Position numbers and translations under genes: made by a program
In this document: positions 1 to 7,376 of the stretch, one piece after another
Numbering within the stretch: position 1 is the stretch's first letter
Layout of the letters: each line of letters begins with the position of its first letter
Notes under the pieces: model-generated
Told to the model about the DNA's origin: nothing
The model's database searches: none
What the model saw: the letters and a program-made list of their open reading frames with translations, nothing else
Assembly: GCF_018476525.1 (NCBI RefSeq)
Contig: NZ_JAHCST010000014.1
Coordinates: forward strand, 141,619 to 204,947
Reading direction: 5' to 3'
Source: Acrocarpospora catenulata
Lineage (GTDB): Bacteria; Actinomycetota; Actinomycetes; Streptosporangiales; Streptosporangiaceae
DNA: 63,329 nucleotides

Positions 1-576
1 CTACCGGGGCGGCCTGTTGGACGAGATCCTCAACATGTTACCAGCCAGATCCCGGTGGTCGACGGCTACCGCAACATGCGGCGGGTGCACGGCACGATGG
101 GTTTCCGCAGGCTGCTCGCCCTGGTCGAGGAGGACCGCAGGCTGCGCGCCGGCGGCTCGGGCAAACGGCTCTACCTGCCGCACGCCGCCGCGGTGCCCCA
201 CGAGGAGATCTCCGCCTGGCCGTTCCCCGAGACGTACGAGACCTTCGCCGCGCTCAAGGCCAGCGAGGCGCCCGCGTACGAGAACCGCAGCACCGTCGAG
301 TCGGTGGCCCTGCTCATGGAGTACCACGTCGGGCCGTTCCTGGGCCGCCTGCTCCAGAACCCGGTGCTCATGATCGTGGCCGAGGGTGACGACCTGACCC
401 TGTGGGACCTGGAGATCGAGGCGTTCAACGCCATCCCCTCCCCCGTCAAGCGCCTGGAGATCCTCCCGCACACGACCCACATGACCCTCTACAGCGACCG
501 CGCGAAGCTGGAGAAGGCCGCCGCCCACGCGACCGACTGGTTCGTGACCCACCTGGCCGCCGGCCAGTCGACATGA
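1..576 (+). CDS. alpha/beta hydrolase, C-terminal part (5' truncated)
   Basis: The frame is open from the window edge, so the true start lies upstream; an internal GTG at 55 is not a convincing start. About 190 C-terminal residues are visible. The strand NPVLMIVAEGDD would carry the catalytic acid and PHTTHMTLYSD the catalytic His of an alpha/beta-hydrolase; the nucleophile elbow is outside the window. The stop overlaps the next start (ATGA, 573-576), so it is translationally coupled to the dehydrogenase-P450-ferredoxin operon. It probably hydrolyses an ester, lactone or C-C bond in the same pathway, but the substrate cannot be read from the sequence. Confidence 0.7.
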   Translation, partial: LPGRPVGRDPQHVTSQIPVVDGYRNMRRVHGTMGFRRLLALVEEDRRLRAGGSGKRLYLPHAAAVPHEEISAWPFPETYETFAALKASEAPAYENRSTVESVALLMEYHVGPFLGRLLQNPVLMIVAEGDDLTLWDLEIEAFNAIPSPVKRLEILPHTTHMTLYSDRAKLEKAAAHATDWFVTHLAAGQST

Positions 577-2519
577 CGGGGGCGGCGGCCAGGTTCCGGG
601 CGATGGTGCGGATCCGCCTGTTCGAGGACCACGCGGCCCGGCTCTACCGGGACGGGCTCATCCCCGGCTTCGTGCACCTGTCGACCGGGCAGGAGGCCGT
701 CGCGGTCGGCGTCTGCCACGCGCTGGAGCCCGGCGACGTGATCACCTCCACCCACCGGGGCCACGGCCACGCGATCGCCAAGGGGGCCGACGTCGCGGCG
801 ATGTTCGCCGAGCTGATGGGCCGGGCCACCGGCACCTGCGGCGGCATGGGCGGCTCCATGCACATCGCCGACCCCCGGCTCGGCGTCTTCGGCGCCAACG
901 GCATCGTCGGCGCGGGGGTGCCGATCGCGGGCGGCGCCGCCCTGGCCATGAAGCTGCGGGGCCAGCGGCGGGTGGCGGTGGCGTTCTTCGGCGACGGGGC
1001 CGTGGCCACCGGGGCCTTCCACGAGGCGGCCAACCTCGCGGCCTGCCTGTCGCTCCCGCTGCTGCTGGTCTGCGAGGACAACGGCTACTCGGAGTTCTCC
1101 CCGACCGGCGCGCAGCACCCGGTGCCGCTGGCGGAGCGGGCCCGCGCCTACGGCCTGCCGGTCGAGGTGGTCGACGGCAACGACGTGGAGGCCGTGCACA
1201 CGATTGCCGCCCGGATGGCGGGCGAGGTCAGGGCCGGTGCGGGTCCGGCCCTGCTGGTCGCCCGCACCCTGCGCCTGCGCGGCCACTACGAGGGCGACCC
1301 GCAGCGCTACCGCTCGGCCGAGGCCGACGCCGCCTTCGCCGACCCGCTCGACCTGGCCAGGCGGGCCCTGGCCGACGGGGGAGTGCCGGTCGCCGACGTC
1401 GAACGCTGGGAGCGGGAGGAACACGCCTCGGTTGAGGAGGCGCTGGCCGCCGCCGCGCGGGCCCCCTGGCCCGACCCTGATCAGGTGGTCTCGCCGCTGG
1501 CGGGCGTCTACCCGCAACCGGAGAAGGAACCGCCCGCCCCGGGAGCCGCCACCCGGGTGAGCCGGCTGCTGCGCAAGGCGATGGGCGACGCGCTCGCCGA
1601 CGACCCGGCCGTCTTCCTGGCCGGCATCGACGTCGGGGCGGGCGGCAACGTGTTCGGGCTGACCCGCGAGCTCGCGGCCCGCTTCCCCGGCCGGGTGATC
1701 GACACGCCGATCTCCGAGTCGGCCATCGTCGGCGCCGCCGTCGGCGCGGCCATGGACGGACTGTCGCCCGTTGTCGAGATCATGTACCTCGACTTCGTCG
1801 GCGTCTGCCTCGACCAGCTGCTGAACCAGGCGGCGAAGCTGCGCTTCATGACCGGCGGCGCGGCCCGCGTCGGCCTCACCGTGCGCACCCAGTACGGCGT
1901 CGGCCGCTCCTCGGCCGCCCAACACTCGCAGAGCCTGGAGGCGCTGCTCGCCCACATCCCCGGCCTGGTCGTGGTGATGCCCTCGGCCCCCGAGGACCAC
2001 TACGGCCTGCTGCGTTCGGCGATCGAATCGCCCGACCCCGTCGTCGTGATCGAGAACCGGCTGCTCTACGAGAAGCCGGCCGCCGAGCCGCCGCCCGGTT
2101 ACCGGGTGCCCCTGGGCCGGGCGCGCATCGCCCGGGAAGGGGAGGACGTCACCGTGGTGAGTGTGTCGCACGGCGTCTGGACCGCGCTCGAGGTCGCCGA
2201 GCGGGCCCGCGAGCACGGCATCTCCGTTGAGGTCGTCGACCTGCGGACGGTCAGCCCGTGGGACCGCGAGACCGTGCTCGGCTCGCTGGCCAAGACCTCC
2301 CGCATCATCGTCTACAGCGAGGCCGTGCGCGAGTTCGGCATCTCCGCCGAGATCCTCGCCGAGGCCGCCGACGCGGGCTTCTGGAGCCTGGACGCGCCGC
2401 CCAGGCGGCTGGCCGGGCGTTTCTCGCCCGTACCCTACTCACCACCGCTGGAGCGGGAGTGGCTGCCGTCGGCGGACGCGCTCCTCGCCGAGATCCGCCA
2501 CATCTGCCGCGACAAGTAA
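573..2519 (+). CDS. 2-oxoacid dehydrogenase E1, fused alpha and beta subunits (TPP-dependent)
   Basis: A 648-residue protein starting at the ATG that overlaps the previous stop. Residues ~1-310 match an E1 alpha subunit of the pyruvate/acetoin/branched-chain family: GFVHLSTGQEA, then the TPP/Mg motif starting GDGAVATGAFHE near residue 140 and ending EDNGYSEFS. From ~327 an E1 beta subunit follows: pyrimidine-binding domain with DTPISESAIVGAAVGAAMDG and a transketolase C-terminal domain to the end. Such enzymes decarboxylate a 2-oxo acid and pass the acyl group to a lipoyl E2. No E2 (lipoyl acyltransferase) or E3 is in the window, so these must come from elsewhere or the enzyme acts differently. 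Fused E1s exist but are less common than separate subunits. The substrate (acetoin-like or branched oxo acid) is unknown. Confidence 0.85.
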   Translation: MTGAAARFRAMVRIRLFEDHAARLYRDGLIPGFVHLSTGQEAVAVGVCHALEPGDVITSTHRGHGHAIAKGADVAAMFAELMGRATGTCGGMGGSMHIADPRLGVFGANGIVGAGVPIAGGAALAMKLRGQRRVAVAFFGDGAVATGAFHEAANLAACLSLPLLLVCEDNGYSEFSPTGAQHPVPLAERARAYGLPVEVVDGNDVEAVHTIAARMAGEVRAGAGPALLVARTLRLRGHYEGDPQRYRSAEADAAFADPLDLARRALADGGVPVADVERWEREEHASVEEALAAAARAPWPDPDQVVSPLAGVYPQPEKEPPAPGAATRVSRLLRKAMGDALADDPAVFLAGIDVGAGGNVFGLTRELAARFPGRVIDTPISESAIVGAAVGAAMDGLSPVVEIMYLDFVGVCLDQLLNQAAKLRFMTGGAARVGLTVRTQYGVGRSSAAQHSQSLEALLAHIPGLVVVMPSAPEDHYGLLRSAIESPDPVVVIENRLLYEKPAAEPPPGYRVPLGRARIAREGEDVTVVSVSHGVWTALEVAERAREHGISVEVVDLRTVSPWDRETVLGSLAKTSRIIVYSEAVREFGISAEILAEAADAGFWSLDAPPRRLAGRFSPVPYSPPLEREWLPSADALLAEIRHICRDK

Positions 2520-2530
2520 GGGATGAGCAC

Positions 2531-3775
2531 GTGAGCACAGCATTGGAAGCCCTCGACCTCCTCGCCCCCGACGCGATAGCGGATCCGTACACCTTCCTCG
2601 CCGGGACCCGGAGCAGACCGGGCCTTTCCTGGAGTTCCCGGCACAAGGCGTGGGTGGCGACCCGCCACGCCGACGTCACTGCCCTGCTCCGCGACCCCCG
2701 CTTCACCGCCAACCGGGTGGGCACCTACCTGGAGAAACACGGCGACAGCCCGGAGGCGCGGGCGGCGGCGACGTTCTACCGCGTCGCCCAGGAGTGGATG
2801 AGCCTCAAGGAGGGCCCCGACCACGGCCGCCTCCGGTCGCTGGTGCAGGCGGCGTTCAGCCCCCGGGTGGTCAAGAACATGGGGGGCCTGGTCGTGGAGC
2901 TGTCCGACGGGTTCGTCGACACCTTCCCGGTCGGTGAGCCGTTCGACCTGCTGCAGCGTTTCGCCTTCCCGCTGCCCGCCACCGTCATCGCGGGCATGCT
3001 CGGCGTGCCGGTCGAGGACCGCGACCAGTTCAAGGAGTGGTCGCAGGGCCTGTCGGCGCTGGTGTTCGCGGCCAGCGACGTCGAGGGCAGGCACGAGTCG
3101 GCCGCCCGCGCGACCGAGGAGTTGTCGGCGTACGTCGCCGATCTGATCGCCCAGCGGGAGGTAGACCCGCGCGACGACCTGATCTCCCACCTCATCGAGG
3201 CGGGCAGCAGGCAGGACAGGCTGACCCACCTGGAGATCGTGGCCCACGCGATCCTGCTGCTGTTCGCGGGCCACGAGACGACCACCAACCTGATCTGCAA
3301 CTCGGTCGTGGCGCTGCTGGCCAACCCGGCGGCCGCCGAGGCGCTGCGGTCGGGCGAGGCCGACGCCGGGCGGGCCGTGGAGGAGCTGCTGCGCTACGAC
3401 AGCCCGGCCAAGACCGTCATCAGGATCGCCCTGGAGGACGTCGAGGTGGCCGGCACCCAGGTCGCCGAGGGGGACAGGGTGCTGCTGCTCCAGTCGGCCG
3501 CCAACCGCGACCCCGCCGTGTTCGCCGACCCCGACGTGCTGGACCTCACCCGGGCCAACGCGGGCGCGCACACCGCGTTCGGCTCCGGGCCCCACTACTG
3601 CCTGGGCGCGCCGCTGGCCCGCCTGGAGGCCCGGCTCGCGCTGCCCATCCTGCTGCGCCGCACGCGGGGGCTCACCCTGGCCGGCGACCTGGAGTGGCAG
3701 CCCAACCTGCTCACCCGTGGCCTCGAACGCCTTGAGGTCACCATCACCGACCTGAAGGAGTCCTCGGATGAGTGA
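2531..3775 (+). CDS. cytochrome P450
   Basis: A 414-residue soluble bacterial P450. The GTG at 2531 is chosen because AAGGGA lies 7 nt upstream and the protein then begins MSTALEALDLLAPDAIADPY, typical for the family. Visible motifs: I-helix FAGHETTTN (~245) with the acid-Thr pair for oxygen activation, K-helix ExxR in EELLRYDSP, and the heme-binding loop FGSGPHYCLGAPLAR with the thiolate Cys at about 357. It sits directly before its own 3Fe-4S ferredoxin (8-nt overlap), the usual electron donor for CYP107/CYP105-like enzymes. It probably hydroxylates the substrate taken up by the neighbouring importer; that substrate is unknown. Confidence 0.95.
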   Translation: MSTALEALDLLAPDAIADPYTFLAGTRSRPGLSWSSRHKAWVATRHADVTALLRDPRFTANRVGTYLEKHGDSPEARAAATFYRVAQEWMSLKEGPDHGRLRSLVQAAFSPRVVKNMGGLVVELSDGFVDTFPVGEPFDLLQRFAFPLPATVIAGMLGVPVEDRDQFKEWSQGLSALVFAASDVEGRHESAARATEELSAYVADLIAQREVDPRDDLISHLIEAGSRQDRLTHLEIVAHAILLLFAGHETTTNLICNSVVALLANPAAAEALRSGEADAGRAVEELLRYDSPAKTVIRIALEDVEVAGTQVAEGDRVLLLQSAANRDPAVFADPDVLDLTRANAGAHTAFGSGPHYCLGAPLARLEARLALPILLRRTRGLTLAGDLEWQPNLLTRGLERLEVTITDLKESSDE

Positions 3776-3956
3776 CGTGGTGCGGCCGGTCGTCGACCGG
3801 GACGTCTGCGTGGGGTCCGCCAACTGCGTGCGCCTGGCCCCCGGGGTGTTCTCCCTCGTCGAGGGCCAGGGCCACGCCGACCCCGGGGGCTCGGCGGACG
3901 GCGACCTGATGCGCCAGGCCGCCGACGAGTGCCCGGTCTCGGCGATCGAGTGGTGA
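3768..3956 (+). CDS. 3Fe-4S ferredoxin, P450 redox partner
   Basis: 62 residues with the pattern C-x5-C (CVGSANC) and a later CP (DECPVSAI). This is the three-cysteine arrangement of actinobacterial 3Fe-4S ferredoxins that feed electrons to P450s. A GAAGGAG Shine-Dalgarno lies 7 nt before the ATG, inside the P450 gene; the overlap implies coupled translation and roughly equal amounts of the two proteins. It is the last gene of the rightward operon and meets the convergent lacI-type gene only 3 nt later. A ferredoxin reductase is not present nearby. Confidence 0.93.
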   Translation: MSDVVRPVVDRDVCVGSANCVRLAPGVFSLVEGQGHADPGGSADGDLMRQAADECPVSAIEW

Positions 3957-3959
3957 GGG

Positions 3960-4982
3960 TCAGCGCGCGGGCGGGCGCGCGCTGGACTCGCGCACCACGA
4001 GCTGGGGAGGGAAGACCAGCGGCTTTTTGGGGGGCGCGCCGCCGTTGATCAGCGACACCGCGAGGGTGCCCGCCTGGGTGCCGACGTCGTGGGCCGGGTA
4101 GCGCACGGTCGTCAGCGGCAGGGAGAAGTCCCTGGCCATCGTCGTGTCGTTGTAGCCGACCACCGACAGGTCGCGCGGCACCCGCAGGCCGGCCACCCTG
4201 GCCGCCTCGATCAGGCCCAGGGCCATCGGGTCGTTGTGGGCGAAGACCGCGGTGGGCAGCTGGTCGCGGGGCACCGAGAAGAGCCGCTCGCCCAGCCGCC
4301 GTCCCTCGGCGGCCGTGGCGTGGGCGGCGGACAGCGTGGGCGCGGGCGTGATGCCCCGCAGCCTGGCCGCCGTCTCGAAGCCGCGCGCGCGGTTGCGGAA
4401 GGTGGCCGACTCCGGCGGCCCCATGAGCTGCACCATCCGGGTGTGCCCGAGATCGGCGAGGTGGTTGGCGACCAGCGCGGCTCCCTTCACGTCGTCGCAG
4501 CACACCGTGGGGAGCTTGACGGAGTCGAGGGTGCGGATCGCCAGCACCGTCGGGATGGTGCGGGCCAGGCTGGCCATCAGGTCGGCGTCGGCCTCGGTGG
4601 CGGCCAGGGAGATGATCGCCTCGACCCGGCGGGCCCGGCACCGCTCCAGCGTGCGGCGGCTGCGTTCGGGGGAGTCGGCCGACTCGGCGATCAGGGCCGT
4701 CAGGTCGTTGCGCTCCAGCACCTCGCCGACCGCGCGGAACACGTTGATGATCGCCTCGTTGGCCAGGTCGGGGACAAGCACGCCGACCGTCGAGGAGCGC
4801 CGCCTGCGGGTGCTGGCCGCCGCCGGGTCGGGGGTGTAGCCGATCTCCTCGGCCGCGCGCACCACCCGCAGCCGCGTCGCCTCGGCGACCAGGTGGGATT
4901 TGTCGGGGTCGAGGGCCCGCGAGACCGTCGCGGGATTCAGACCGAGCGACTCAGCCAGGTGCTTCATCGTGATCTGGGTCAT
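3960..4982 (-). CDS. LacI-family transcriptional regulator
   Basis: 340 residues from the ATG at 4982. I prefer this start over one 18 codons upstream because MTQITMKHLAESLGLNPATV is the canonical beginning of a LacI helix-turn-helix, and GGGGGAAG lies 8 nt before it. HTH at ~1-22 (LAESLGLNPATVSRALD), hinge helix, then a periplasmic-binding-protein-like effector domain (GVLVPDLANEAIINVF; VVGYNDTTMARDFSLPLTTV). It is divergent from the ABC importer. A 14-bp LacI-type palindrome sits between them and an identical copy precedes the thiolase operon, so it most likely represses both until the effector, probably the imported substrate or an intermediate, binds. Confidence 0.93.
   Translation of the reverse strand: MTQITMKHLAESLGLNPATVSRALDPDKSHLVAEATRLRVVRAAEEIGYTPDPAAASTRRRRSSTVGVLVPDLANEAIINVFRAVGEVLERNDLTALIAESADSPERSRRTLERCRARRVEAIISLAATEADADLMASLARTIPTVLAIRTLDSVKLPTVCCDDVKGAALVANHLADLGHTRMVQLMGPPESATFRNRARGFETAARLRGITPAPTLSAAHATAAEGRRLGERLFSVPRDQLPTAVFAHNDPMALGLIEAARVAGLRVPRDLSVVGYNDTTMARDFSLPLTTVRYPAHDVGTQAGTLAVSLINGGAPPKKPLVFPPQLVVRESSARPPAR
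3961..3984. terminator. hairpin between convergent ferredoxin and LacI genes
   Basis: Perfect 8-bp stem CAGCGCGC / GCGCGCTG with an 8-nt loop, placed exactly where the ferredoxin operon and the oppositely oriented regulator gene meet. It lies inside the last codons of the regulator gene. No U-tract is visible, as is usual in high-GC actinobacteria. It could serve both directions. Confidence 0.45.
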
Positions 4983-5052
4983 CTGGTGTGCTTCCCCCAA
5001 CTCTTCGCGATCCGTCTCCGGACATCGCAGTATCATCCTACCGGTCTGTCAT

Positions 5053-5066
5053 TGCAATCGATTGAC
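5053..5066. promoter_or_regulatory. LacI-type operator, copy 1
   Basis: TGCAATCGATTGAC, containing the perfect 10-bp palindrome CAATCGATTG with the central CG typical of LacI-family operators. It overlaps the -35 hexamer of the importer promoter, a repressing position. The same 14 bases recur at 9779-9792. Confidence 0.8.
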
Positions 5067-5091
5067 GTGACGGCTTGCGTGGTCGTACGGT
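5062..5091 (+). promoter_or_regulatory. predicted sigma70-type promoter of the importer operon
   Basis: TTGACG (5062-5067), an 18-bp spacer and TACGGT (5086-5091) resemble a housekeeping promoter, about 44 nt before the importer start codon. The operator overlaps the -35 box, as at the second copy. Confidence 0.5.
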
Positions 5092-5134
5092 TTCGGCACT
5101 CGGTCGATGCCGACCATGCAAGAAAGGACCCCCC

Positions 5135-6457
5135 ATGACTGATCTTCGATGCTCTCGGGGCCTGGACCGGCGACGTTTCCTCCAACTCAGCGGCCTGGCC
5201 GTCGGCGGGTCCATCGTTCTGGCGGCCTGTGGCGAGGGGGGCTCCCCGGAGGGTGCGGCGCCCGCGGGCACCACCTCCGAACTCGGCAAGTTCCTGACCA
5301 TCGACCAGCACGCGGGCAAGGGCGCCACGCTCGACCTGGGGGTGGTCCTGCCGTCGTCCGGGTCCGGCTCGGCGTACGCCTCGGAGATGAAGAACGGCGT
5401 CGAACTCGCCGTCGCCCACCTGGCCGGCGCGGGCGCCCTCCAGTGGAAGCCGCAGTACAAGGACAACAAGAGCGGCGACCCGCAGGCGGGCATCGACGCC
5501 ACCAAGGACCTGGGCCTGTCGGGCACGCCCGCGATGCTCTGCTCGTACATCGCGAACCTGGGCTCGCAGGTGCCGGGCATCGAGCAGTACCAGATGCTCA
5601 CGCTCGACGGCGCGGGCGGCACGGGCACCTTCGCGCAGGGCAAGCCCTACTTCTACGGCGCGCGCATCATCATCCCCGACGACATCTACCCGGGCACGTT
5701 CCAGTGGTTCAAGCAGGCCCATCCCGAGATCACCAAGGTCGGCCACCTGACCTGGGACCTCGGCCCGTCCACCACCGACCTGCTGGAGTCCTCGCGCAAG
5801 GCGATCACGGCCGCGGGCTTCAGCCCCGCCGCCCACGTCTCCTCGGCCCCGGCCAACACCGACTACAGCGCGCAGATCCGCGAGATCGAGTCGTCGGGGG
5901 CCAACGCGGTCGTCATCTCGGTGCTCGACGACGTCAGCATCGCCGCGTTCCTGAAGCAGTACTCGGTGACCGGGCGCAAGGACGTCGTCTTCGTCAGCAC
6001 CACCAACTTCACCCCGAAGACCTACCAGACCGTCGCCGGCTCCGACGCCCTGGCCAACTACCACTTCTGCTACGACTACTTCGACGGCACCACCGCGACC
6101 AGCGACTTCGGCCGCTACTTCACCGAGTCCTACAAGCAGAAGCACCAGTCGGACCCGACCAGCCTGTCGGCCAACTTCTACGAGGACACCCTCGTGTTGT
6201 GGGAGTGCGTGCGCCGGGTCAACGCCAAGGGCGGCGACCCCGCGAAGGGCTCGGAACTGCTGGCCGCGTTCGAGTCCGACCCGGTCTTCCCCAGCGTCTA
6301 CGGCGGCAGCGGCGCGGAGCCGGGGGTGATCTCCTTCGACACCACCACCCACTCGGTCAGCAAGCGCCCCTCGGGGATCTACACCCAGAAGAACGGCACG
6401 GTGGTCGCGGTGGCCACGTTCGACGTGTCGGGCTCCGACTTCAAGCTCCTGGGCTGA
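5135..6457 (+). CDS. ABC importer substrate-binding lipoprotein, branched-chain amino acid (LivK) type
   Basis: 440 residues; ATG 5135 has AGAAAGGA upstream. The N-terminus combines a twin-arginine-like stretch (DRRRFLQLSGLAVGG) with a lipobox LAAC, so it is probably exported folded and lipid-anchored outside the membrane. The rest is a type I periplasmic-binding fold of the Leu/Ile/Val family (LGVVLPSSGSGSAYASEMKN; residues ~60-430). It is the first gene of a complete importer operon under LacI control. Despite the family name, such systems often take aromatic or short-chain acids, urea or amides; the neighbouring acyl-CoA synthetase and P450 suggest a carboxylic or cyclic compound here. It is well separated in sequence type from the BMP and PotD binding proteins elsewhere in the window. 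Confidence 0.9.
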   Translation: MTDLRCSRGLDRRRFLQLSGLAVGGSIVLAACGEGGSPEGAAPAGTTSELGKFLTIDQHAGKGATLDLGVVLPSSGSGSAYASEMKNGVELAVAHLAGAGALQWKPQYKDNKSGDPQAGIDATKDLGLSGTPAMLCSYIANLGSQVPGIEQYQMLTLDGAGGTGTFAQGKPYFYGARIIIPDDIYPGTFQWFKQAHPEITKVGHLTWDLGPSTTDLLESSRKAITAAGFSPAAHVSSAPANTDYSAQIREIESSGANAVVISVLDDVSIAAFLKQYSVTGRKDVVFVSTTNFTPKTYQTVAGSDALANYHFCYDYFDGTTATSDFGRYFTESYKQKHQSDPTSLSANFYEDTLVLWECVRRVNAKGGDPAKGSELLAAFESDPVFPSVYGGSGAEPGVISFDTTTHSVSKRPSGIYTQKNGTVVAVATFDVSGSDFKLLG

Positions 6458-6461
6458 TCTT

Positions 6462-7376
6462 ATGCGCGACACCGTCGGTGCCTTGCTCGAAGGGGGCGTC
6501 TCCGGCCTGGGCTATGCGCTCCTCGGTGCCTCGTTGATCCTCATCGTCGGCACGACCGGCCGCTTCCACTTCGCGATCGGCGTCAACTACCTGCTCGGCG
6601 CGTACGCGGCGGTCGTGGTCTCGCTGGTGGCGCCCTGGCCGCTGGCCGTCGCCGCCGGGATCGCCGCCGGGGCCGCCGGCGGGGCGCTGATCGAAGCCGG
6701 CCTCTACCGCCGGGTGGAACGGGCCGCCCCCGCCAGCGCCCTGCTCAACATCTTCGTGGTCGCCTTCGCGCTGATGTCGGTGACCGAGGCGGTGCTGCGG
6801 CTGGTGTTGTCGTCCGGCGGCGGGGTGCGCCGGGTGGACGGGTTCGCCGACGCGCAGATCTCCCTGTTCGGCGTGACCCTGACGAAGCTGAACCTGTGGC
6901 AGGCCGGTTACGTCGGGCTGACGCTCGTGGTGATCCACCTGCTGCTCGTCCTGACCGGCGCGGGCCTGCGCGTCCGGGGGGTGCGCTCGAACCGGGAGCT
7001 GGCCACCGTGCACGGCATGGACCCCCGGCGGGTGTACGTGCTGGTCTTCGCCCTCGGCTGCGGAGCCGTCGGCGGCCTGGGCGTCTTCGCCGCGCTGCGC
7101 ACCGCCGCCACCCCCGACATGGGGCTGGCTCCGGCGTTCTACGGCTTCGTGATCGCCTTCGTGACCGGCCTGGGGCGGCCCTTCCACCACGCGCTCGTGC
7201 CGGGACTGGCGGTCGGCGTCACCGAGCGCCTGCTGCTCAACGTCATGAGCCCGGCGCAGACCCAGATCACGATCTTCGGGGTGCTGTTCCTGCTCCTGGT
7301 CGTACGGGCGGCGCTGGCCAGCCGGTGGTTCGTCGCCTGGTCGACCAGGCGCGCCGGAGTGGGAGACCTCGCATGA
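6462..7376 (+). CDS. ABC importer permease, LivH type
   Basis: 304 residues, highly hydrophobic with about eight predicted membrane segments; begins 4 nt after the binding-protein stop. Contains the LivH-type stretch near the C-terminus that couples to the ATPases (FYGFVIAFVTGLGRPFHHAL). It forms half of the membrane channel together with the LivM half of the next protein. Its stop overlaps the next start (ATGA). Confidence 0.9.
   Translation: MRDTVGALLEGGVSGLGYALLGASLILIVGTTGRFHFAIGVNYLLGAYAAVVVSLVAPWPLAVAAGIAAGAAGGALIEAGLYRRVERAAPASALLNIFVVAFALMSVTEAVLRLVLSSGGGVRRVDGFADAQISLFGVTLTKLNLWQAGYVGLTLVVIHLLLVLTGAGLRVRGVRSNRELATVHGMDPRRVYVLVFALGCGAVGGLGVFAALRTAATPDMGLAPAFYGFVIAFVTGLGRPFHHALVPGLAVGVTERLLLNVMSPAQTQITIFGVLFLLLVVRAALASRWFVAWSTRRAGVGDLA

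Noticed and set aside
489-2216. Long antisense open frame across the dehydrogenase gene, and many similar long frames throughout
   Set aside because: High GC content leaves few stops in alternative frames; the translations are Arg/Gly/Pro/His-rich low-complexity sequence without domains, and the opposite strand encodes a clear protein family.
4983-5036. Upstream ATG extending the LacI protein by 18 residues
   Set aside because: The extra residues are not part of a LacI helix-turn-helix, and the downstream ATG has a ribosome site at the right distance.
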